A stretch of DNA of 64,000 nucleotides, taken from Cellulomonas sp. P24. GTDB taxonomy: Bacteria > Actinomycetota > Actinomycetes > Actinomycetales > Cellulomonadaceae. Position numbers and translations under genes: made by a program. The notes below the pieces were generated by a model. It ran no database searches, was not told the origin of the DNA, and saw only the letters and a program-made list of their open reading frames with translations. Location of the stretch: assembly GCF_024704385.1 (NCBI RefSeq), contig NZ_JAJDFX010000002.1, positions 1,860,001 to 1,924,000 on the forward strand, written 5' to 3'. Of the stretch, positions 58,910 through 64,000 are shown piece by piece. Numbering within the stretch: the first letter of the stretch is position 1; every line of letters begins with the position of its first letter.

Positions 58910-60648
58910 CGCGCCACCTCACCCGTCGCCAGCACCTCGTTGACCGCACCGATCGCCAGCGCGAGCGAGACCGCACCGGGGTCCGGCGTACCGATGCTGC
59001 GTTCCGCCAGCGGTCGCGCCCGGCCGATCCGCGGGGTCAGCCCCGCCGTGCTGCGCGCAGCCTCGTCGGCCCGCCCGCTCGCGGTCGCCCAGGCCTCGAC
59101 GAGGGGGGCGCCGCCGTCCGCGGCCTCCCGCAGCGCCGCGCTGAACGGCGCGAGGACGTCCACCAGGGTCTTGTCGCCGATCTCCGCCCGGCCGAAGCGC
59201 ACGACCTCGGCGAGCGCTGCCTCGACGCCGGTCGCGACCGATCCCACGTCCGGACGCTGCTCGTCACCGAGCGCCGACCCGAGTGCGCGCAGGACGATCC
59301 CCCACAGCGCGCCCGACGTGCCACCGGCCCGGTCGGCCCAGGCATCACCGGCAGCGCTCAGGACCGTCCCCGCGCCCGCCTGGTCCGACGCGACGTCCCG
59401 CGCGGCGCGGACCGCAGCCTCGACACCTCGCTGCATCCCGATGCCGTGGTCGCCGTCCCCGGCGATCGCGTCGAGCCTGCCGAGCTCCTCGACGTTGTCG
59501 TTGATCACCGTCCGGACGGCCTCCAGGCTCGCCAGCACCGACGGCACCGACTCGCGGGAGTCCTCCGACGCGGCCCACCGATCAGTCGGTGCCTCGTCCG
59601 GCACGTCGACCAGGACGTCGGCCGCCTCCGCCCGGGTGGGGGCCAGGTTCTTCCGGAACGACGGCGAGTCCGCCGGTGCACGCCACAGCCGCTCGAGGTC
59701 GTCGTCGAGCCAGGCCAGGGTGAGGGACACCCCTGCCATCTCGAAGCTCGTGACGAGCTCGCCCACCTCCGGCTCGACGACGGTGAGCCCGGTGCCCTCG
59801 AGCAGCTCGGACACCCGGCGGAACACCACGAACAGCTCCTCGTACTTGACCCCGCCGAGCCCGTTGAGGAGCGCGACCACGCGGCTCCCGCTCGCGCCGT
59901 CCGCCTCGGGGTGACGCTCGTCGAGGAGGCGGGACACCAGCAGCTCGGCGAGCTCGTCGGCGGTCGGGACGTCCGTCTCGCCGACACCGGGCTCGCCGTG
60001 GATGCCCATCCCGACGGCCATCCGGCCGGCCGGGACCGTGAAGAGCGGCGCCGACGCCCCGGGGAGCGTGCACCCGGTGAACGCGACGCCGAACGAGCGC
60101 GTCCGGTCGTTCGCACGGGCCGCGACCTCAGCGACCTCCGCGAGCGAGGCGCCCGCGTCGGCCAGCGCACCGGCGGCCTTGAAGACGACGAGGTCGCCCG
60201 CGATGCCGCGCCGCTTGGCGGTCTCGTCCACGGAGGCGCTCGAGACGTCGTCGGTCACCACGACCGTCGTGACGTCGATGCCCTCGCTCCTGAGCCGCTC
60301 CTGGGCCTGGGTGAAGTTCAGCACGTCACCCGCGTAGTTCCCGTAGCACAGCAGGACGCCGCCGCCGCTGTGGGCGGCCTTGGCGACCGAGTACACCTGC
60401 TGCGCGGACGGCGACGCGAACAGGTTGCCCATCGCGGCGCCGTGGGCCAGGCCCTCACCGACCAGCCCGGCGAACGCCGGGTAGTGGCCGGAGCCGCCGC
60501 CGATGACCACCGCCACGTGCCCCGGCACGGGTCGGCTCGCGCGCACCACGCCACCCGGGACCTGCCGTACCCGGTCGCGGTAGGCGGCGGCGAACCCTTC
60601 CGTGAACTCGTCAGCAAAATGGGTCGGGTTGTTGAACAGGTATGCCAT
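58906..60648 (-). CDS. Fused DhaK-DhaL ketose kinase
   Basis: A 580-residue ATP-dependent kinase of the dihydroxyacetone kinase family. The DhaK half has [12 protein letters not shown] (50-59) and GIHGEPG, whose His binds the substrate carbonyl covalently. The DhaL half has [11 protein letters not shown] for magnesium-ATP and [11 protein letters not shown]. Single-chain enzymes phosphorylate dihydroxyacetone or, in LerK/DerK, erythrulose; the neighbouring isomerases favour a tetrulose. GAGGAGG nine bases before ATG 60648 is better placed than TTG 60654. Confidence 0.92.
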   Translation of the reverse strand: MAYLFNNPTHFADEFTEGFAAAYRDRVRQVPGGVVRASRPVPGHVAVVIGGGSGHYPAFAGLVGEGLAHGAAMGNLFASPSAQQVYSVAKAAHSGGGVLLCYGNYAGDVLNFTQAQERLRSEGIDVTTVVVTDDVSSASVDETAKRRGIAGDLVVFKAAGALADAGASLAEVAEVAARANDRTRSFGVAFTGCTLPGASAPLFTVPAGRMAVGMGIHGEPGVGETDVPTADELAELLVSRLLDERHPEADGASGSRVVALLNGLGGVKYEELFVVFRRVSELLEGTGLTVVEPEVGELVTSFEMAGVSLTLAWLDDDLERLWRAPADSPSFRKNLAPTRAEAADVLVDVPDEAPTDRWAASEDSRESVPSVLASLEAVRTVINDNVEELGRLDAIAGDGDHGIGMQRGVEAAVRAARDVASDQAGAGTVLSAAGDAWADRAGGTSGALWGIVLRALGSALGDEQRPDVGSVATGVEAALAEVVRFGRAEIGDKTLVDVLAPFSAALREAADGGAPLVEAWATASGRADEAARSTAGLTPRIGRARPLAERSIGTPDPGAVSLALAIGAVNEVLATGEVAR

Positions 60649-60736
60649 CGTCAACAGCCTCCTCGGCAGTGATCGGGGCCCGGTCTCGCCACTGACGCGA
60701 CGTCGCGGACGAGGTGGTCGTGAGAAGCCGCCGCAC

Positions 60737-60768
60737 GCCCGGCGTGGCGGTCTGATGCCACGCCGGGC
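60737..60768 (-). terminator. Intercistronic hairpin before the kinase gene
   Basis: Perfect 12-bp arms GCCCGGCGTGGC and GCCACGCCGGGC enclose an eight-base loop, between the lactonase-like gene stop and the kinase start. It may partly end transcription from the transporter end, or protect the upstream message. Confidence 0.7.
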
Positions 60769-60781
60769 ATTGCGGGTCGGG

Positions 60782-61606
60782 CTAACCGATGGTTCCGGAC
60801 GGGAATTCCTCGCGGAACTGCCAGTCGTGACCGGGAATGATGATGTCCGCCTCGATGTGCAGGCGGTCGTAGCCCTTCATGAGGTCCTGCAGGTCCCAGA
60901 AGGAACCGGTGGGCCAGTTGAGCTCGAGGTTCCGGTAGTTGTACATGATGTCGCCCGCGAGGCACACCGTCCCGAGGTCGGTCGTGACCATGACGACCAT
61001 CGTCCCCGGGGTGTGCCCGCCGATCTTCACCAGTCGCACGCCCTTGTCGATCTGGGCGTCGCCGTCGATCACCTCGATACGGTCCGCCACGTCGGCGATG
61101 TGGTGCGAGTACTCCGCGTAGGAGAACTGCGTGTAGCGCGGGGGCGTCAGGCCCTGGACGACCTCTTCCCGCTGCACGATGAACTTGGCGTTGGGGAAGA
61201 GGTGGTTGTTCCCGACGTGGTCGAAGTGCAGGTGCGACAGCACCACGATGTCGACGTCCTCGGGGGCGACGCCGTGGGCCGCGAGCCCGGCGACGATGTC
61301 CTGGTCCTCGGAGCGCGTCGCGAGCATGTCGGCCCCGTACGTGCCCATCAGGTCCATGATCTCCTTGAGGTCACCGAGACCCGTGTCGATCAGGATCGTC
61401 TTCTCGGTGCCCTCGAGCAGCCACACCGGGATCGGCACCATGCCGCCGGGGGCCTGCGTCCCGTCGTTCATCACGTGGTCGCGGGTGAAGCCGAACGGGA
61501 GCACCGAGTCCGGGTCGATGTGCGGGTGGTTGCCCGAGTTCAGCAGGTGGCCGGCGAGCGTGTTCTCCAGCTCTCCTGTGATGATCTGGTGAATCTTGAT
61601 TCCCAT
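60782..61606 (-). CDS. Metallo-beta-lactamase-fold lactonase-like hydrolase
   Basis: A 274-residue protein with the zinc motif SHLHFDHVG (His125, His127, Asp129, His130), GGHTPGT and LAGDIMYN, and a final GHDW. It matches the AHL-lactonase (AttM/AhlD-like) branch. In a sugar locus it more likely opens a sugar lactone than a quorum signal. GGAGGAG six bases before ATG 61606 sets the start. It sits between the ABC permease and the kinase, same strand. Confidence 0.88.
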   Translation of the reverse strand: MGIKIHQIITGELENTLAGHLLNSGNHPHIDPDSVLPFGFTRDHVMNDGTQAPGGMVPIPVWLLEGTEKTILIDTGLGDLKEIMDLMGTYGADMLATRSEDQDIVAGLAAHGVAPEDVDIVVLSHLHFDHVGNNHLFPNAKFIVQREEVVQGLTPPRYTQFSYAEYSHHIADVADRIEVIDGDAQIDKGVRLVKIGGHTPGTMVVMVTTDLGTVCLAGDIMYNYRNLELNWPTGSFWDLQDLMKGYDRLHIEADIIIPGHDWQFREEFPSGTIG

Positions 61607-61681
61607 GCGACTTCTCCTCCGGTTTCTGATGCATCGGACGGCTGTGTCCGCGAGCGTGGGGGGCGATGACGGTGCGCGGGG

Positions 61682-62689
61682 CTAAGCCCGTGCGTATTTC
61701 CTGGCGATGGTGGAGAGAGCGACGGCCGCGACGAGGATCCCGCCCTTGAACAGGTACTGGTAGAACACCGGCGTCCCGAGCAGGCTGAGCCCGTTGAACC
61801 CGACATTCACGAGCAGCACCCCGATCAGGGTCCCGACGATGTGGAACTCACCGTCGCGAAGCGTCGCGGAACCGAGGAACACCGCCGCGAACGCATCCAG
61901 CAGGTATCCGTCGGCCGCGCTGACCGTGCCGCTTCCCAGCAGGGAGGCCAGCAGGATCCCGGTGAGACCCGCGCACAGCCCGGTGATGACGAAGGCGGAG
62001 ATCTTGGCCCGGTCGGTCCGGATACCGGCGAGCCGGGCAGCGTTCGCGTTCGCACCCACGGCCTGGATGCGCTGGCCCAACGGGGTGCGGTTGAGGATGA
62101 CCCACAGCAGCGTGAGGACGATCGCCATGTACCAGATCGGGTTCGAGAGCCCGAGGAAGTGCCCGAGGGTGAGGTTCGTGAACTCCTTGGGCACCTGGAG
62201 GATCGGGGTACCGGCCGTGTAGCCGAAGCTCAGCCCGACGACCACCGTCCCCACACCGAGAGTGGCGACGACGGCGTTGACCCTGGCCTTCGTGACGAGC
62301 AGGCCGTTGACGGTCCCGACGGTGCCGGCGGCGGCGATGGTCAGGAGGATCGCGAGGACGAGGCTCACGCCCTGGTTGGCGATCAGACCGGTCACGAGGA
62401 CGCCGGCGAGGCTCGCCGTGTACCCGATGCTCATGTCGAACTCACCGACCACCAGCACGATCGTCAGCCCGGCCGCGATGATCGCGGTGAGCGTCGATTG
62501 GTTGACGATGTTGAGCAGGTTGTCCCGGCTCAGGAAGACGGCGTTCGGGGCGGCGACGCTGAAGATCAGCACGAGGAGCGCCATCGCGAAGAGCGTGCCG
62601 TACTTCGACAGGATCATCAGGGCCCGCCGCCGACCCGCAGGTCGATGCGTGAGGGTCGGCCGAGGCCGGACCGCGGTATCGGTGCTCAT
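61682..62689 (-). CDS. Ribose-type ABC transporter permease
   Basis: A 335-residue protein with about ten helices of the RbsC/XylH family (BPD_transp_2). VVGEFDMSIGYTASLAG and AVGANANAARLAGIRTDRAKISAFVITGLCAGLTGILL, the cytoplasmic coupling loop, are typical. ATG 62689 overlaps the ATPase stop by four bases. Imports a sugar or polyol together with the ATPase and a binding protein that must lie beyond the right edge. Confidence 0.92.
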   Translation of the reverse strand: MSTDTAVRPRPTLTHRPAGRRRALMILSKYGTLFAMALLVLIFSVAAPNAVFLSRDNLLNIVNQSTLTAIIAAGLTIVLVVGEFDMSIGYTASLAGVLVTGLIANQGVSLVLAILLTIAAAGTVGTVNGLLVTKARVNAVVATLGVGTVVVGLSFGYTAGTPILQVPKEFTNLTLGHFLGLSNPIWYMAIVLTLLWVILNRTPLGQRIQAVGANANAARLAGIRTDRAKISAFVITGLCAGLTGILLASLLGSGTVSAADGYLLDAFAAVFLGSATLRDGEFHIVGTLIGVLLVNVGFNGLSLLGTPVFYQYLFKGGILVAAVALSTIARKYARA

Positions 62690-64000
62690 GACTGCACTAC
62701 CTTCACTTTCTCGTGGCCGAAGCTCCGGTGGACGATGTGGTCGATCGTGATCGAGGCGCCGCTCAGCTCGCCGGTCACCCGGCCCTCGGTCATCACGACG
62801 ACGCGGTCGCAGAGCCCGACGAGCTCTTCGTTGTCGGAGGACACCGCGAGGACCGCGGTGCCGCGGGCTGCGAGCTCCCTGATCACCTGGTGCACCTCGG
62901 CGCGGGCGCCCACGTCCACGCCTCGCGACGGCTCGTCCAGGATGAGGAGGCGCGGCGGGGTGACGAGCCAACGCGCGATGACGACCTTCTGCTGGTTCCC
63001 TCCGGAGAGCGAGCCGACGATCTGGCCGACGTCCGACGCCTTGACCGTGACGAGGTCCGCCACGCGCTGGGCACGTCGCCGCGCCTCGCGCAGCCGCAGC
63101 AGCGGCCAGAAGCGCGAGCGCACGAGCGCGTCGACCCCCGCGATGTTGATGTTGAAGTCGATGGTCCGGTCGAGGAAGAGACCCTCCGACCGGCGCTCCT
63201 CGGGCACCAGGCCGATGCCGGCCCGGACCGCGTCCTCCGGGTGGTGGAACCGCGTCTTCCTGCCGTCGAGCCACACCTCGCCCGCCGTCGCGCGAGCGGC
63301 GCCGTAGACGATCTTCACGAGCTCCGTCCGGCCGGCACCGACCAGCCCGCCGAGCCCGACGATCTCGCCTGCGTGGACCGTCAGGGACACGTCCCGGAGC
63401 AGCTTCTCGTCACTGATGCCCTTGACCTCGAGCACGGGCCGGCCGGCGGGGCCCGGCTCCAGCCCGTGCTCGGGGATGACGAGGTCCTTGCCGACGATCG
63501 CCCGCACCAGCTCGGCCTTGGTCACGGTCTCGCCGACGACACGCTTGGTGACCATGCCGTCCTTGAACACCGTGATGTCCTGGCAGAGGTCCGAGACCTC
63601 GTCCAGCCGGTGGGAGACGAACAGGACCGCCGTCCCCTTGGCCGCGAGGTCGCGGATGATCGCGTGCAGGCGTTCCGCCTCGACCGAGGAGAGCGACGCG
63701 GTCGGCTCGTCCATCGCGATCAGCCGGGCGTCGTGCATGAGCGCGCGACCGATCAGGACGAGCCACTGGTCCGCGGTGCTCAACGTGTCGACGTTGGTCA
63801 GCAGCCCGAACTCGAACCCGAGGAGCTCGGCGACCTCCCGGGCACGCTGCCCGGTCGGCCGCCAGTCGATGACGCCCAGGTGGGTGGTGGGGGTGATCCC
63901 CAGCGCCATGTTGCGCAGGACGTCCCACCCCGGGATCAGGCTCATCTCCTGGTGGATGAACGCGAGGCCGAGGGCGGTCGCGTCGTCGGGGTTGTCGATC
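62686..64000 (-). CDS. Sugar ABC transporter ATPase (two-domain), N-terminus outside the window
   Basis: An RbsA/XylG-type protein with tandem nucleotide-binding domains; the gene runs off the right edge, so the first Walker A is missing. The visible part of domain one has FIHQEMSLIPGWDV (Q-loop), LSTADQW signature and LIAMDEPTASLS Walker B. Domain two has GGLVGAGRTEL, the degenerate Walker A usual there, LSGGNQQKV and LLILDEPSRGVD. Partner of the overlapping permease. Confidence 0.93.
   Translation of the reverse strand, partial: IDNPDDATALGLAFIHQEMSLIPGWDVLRNMALGITPTTHLGVIDWRPTGQRAREVAELLGFEFGLLTNVDTLSTADQWLVLIGRALMHDARLIAMDEPTASLSSVEAERLHAIIRDLAAKGTAVLFVSHRLDEVSDLCQDITVFKDGMVTKRVVGETVTKAELVRAIVGKDLVIPEHGLEPGPAGRPVLEVKGISDEKLLRDVSLTVHAGEIVGLGGLVGAGRTELVKIVYGAARATAGEVWLDGRKTRFHHPEDAVRAGIGLVPEERRSEGLFLDRTIDFNINIAGVDALVRSRFWPLLRLREARRRAQRVADLVTVKASDVGQIVGSLSGGNQQKVVIARWLVTPPRLLILDEPSRGVDVGARAEVHQVIRELAARGTAVLAVSSDNEELVGLCDRVVVMTEGRVTGELSGASITIDHIVHRSFGHEKVKVVQS

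Noticed and set aside
60782-61606. Quorum-quenching AHL lactonase
   Set aside because: The fold matches, but the setting inside a sugar import and kinase operon makes a sugar-lactone role likelier.
1-64000. tRNA or rRNA genes, integrases or transposases
   Set aside because: None could be recognised on either strand by eye; short or degenerate ones could have been missed.

Overview
The window is very GC-rich, uses many GTG starts and carries genes typical of Actinobacteria: an LCP-family cell-wall transferase, two F420-type oxidoreductase genes, a VanZ-like protein, KdpDE-like regulators and Ala/Pro-rich secreted proteins. A high-GC actinomycete, perhaps of the Micrococcales/Cellulomonadaceae kind, is the best guess from gene content; no rRNA or tRNA was seen to confirm it.

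Layout. 0-12 kb: start of a divergent gene at the left edge; LCP transferase with a displaced N-terminus; ZIP metal permease behind a DtxR-like box; sirtuin; phosphoribosyltransferase-hydrolase fusion; TetR regulator divergent from a zinc-less alcohol dehydrogenase with twin operators; beta-lactamase-like serine hydrolase; RluA-type pseudouridine synthase; secreted glycosidase-like protein. 12-19 kb: a patchwork of small genes (glyoxalase-like, monooxygenase-like, PIN domain, DUF302, lipoprotein, aldo/keto reductase, small membrane proteins) whose spacers carry a 35-bp repeat family. 19-28 kb: EAL-GAF-GAF-GGDEF protein; MHS transporter with an M20 amidohydrolase and a VanZ-like protein; a ferric-reductase-like flavocytochrome followed by an exported FMN-binding protein; hydrolase; membrane-anchored protein. 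28-33 kb: KimA-like potassium permease with a short KdpD-like kinase and KdpE-like regulator, probably one operon. 33-39 kb: hypothetical proteins, a deazaflavin-type oxidoreductase, a lipoprotein, an Nramp transporter behind a perfect dyad, and a membrane GGDEF/EAL protein with a degenerate GGDEF site. 39-49 kb: ABC-2 exporter, then a six-gene operon in which every junction overlaps (two secreted coiled-coil proteins, ApbE, ferric-reductase-like membrane protein, NuoF-like protein, 3Fe-4S ferredoxin), flanked by a two-component system. 49-54 kb: membrane mannosyltransferase-like protein, isoprenylcysteine-methyltransferase-like protein, and a four-domain persulfide-handling protein behind a CsoR/CstR-like site. 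54-64 kb: frameshifted LLM oxidoreductase, then a sugar catabolic locus (TIM-like isomerase, DUF4432 epimerase-like, cupin isomerase-like, RpiB-like isomerase, fused DhaK-DhaL kinase, metallo-beta-lactamase lactonase-like, ribose-type ABC transporter running off the right edge), resembling known tetrose/tetritol utilisation loci.

Two themes stand out. One is flavin-based electron transfer across the membrane: ApbE, NuoF-like protein, ferredoxin and a heme membrane protein at 42-46 kb, with the only visible flavinylation substrate at 26.3 kb. The other is metal and sulfur homeostasis with readable operators (ZIP, Nramp, CoA-disulfide-reductase fusion). Two genes are broken by single-base shifts in G/C homopolymers, so sequencing error must be considered.
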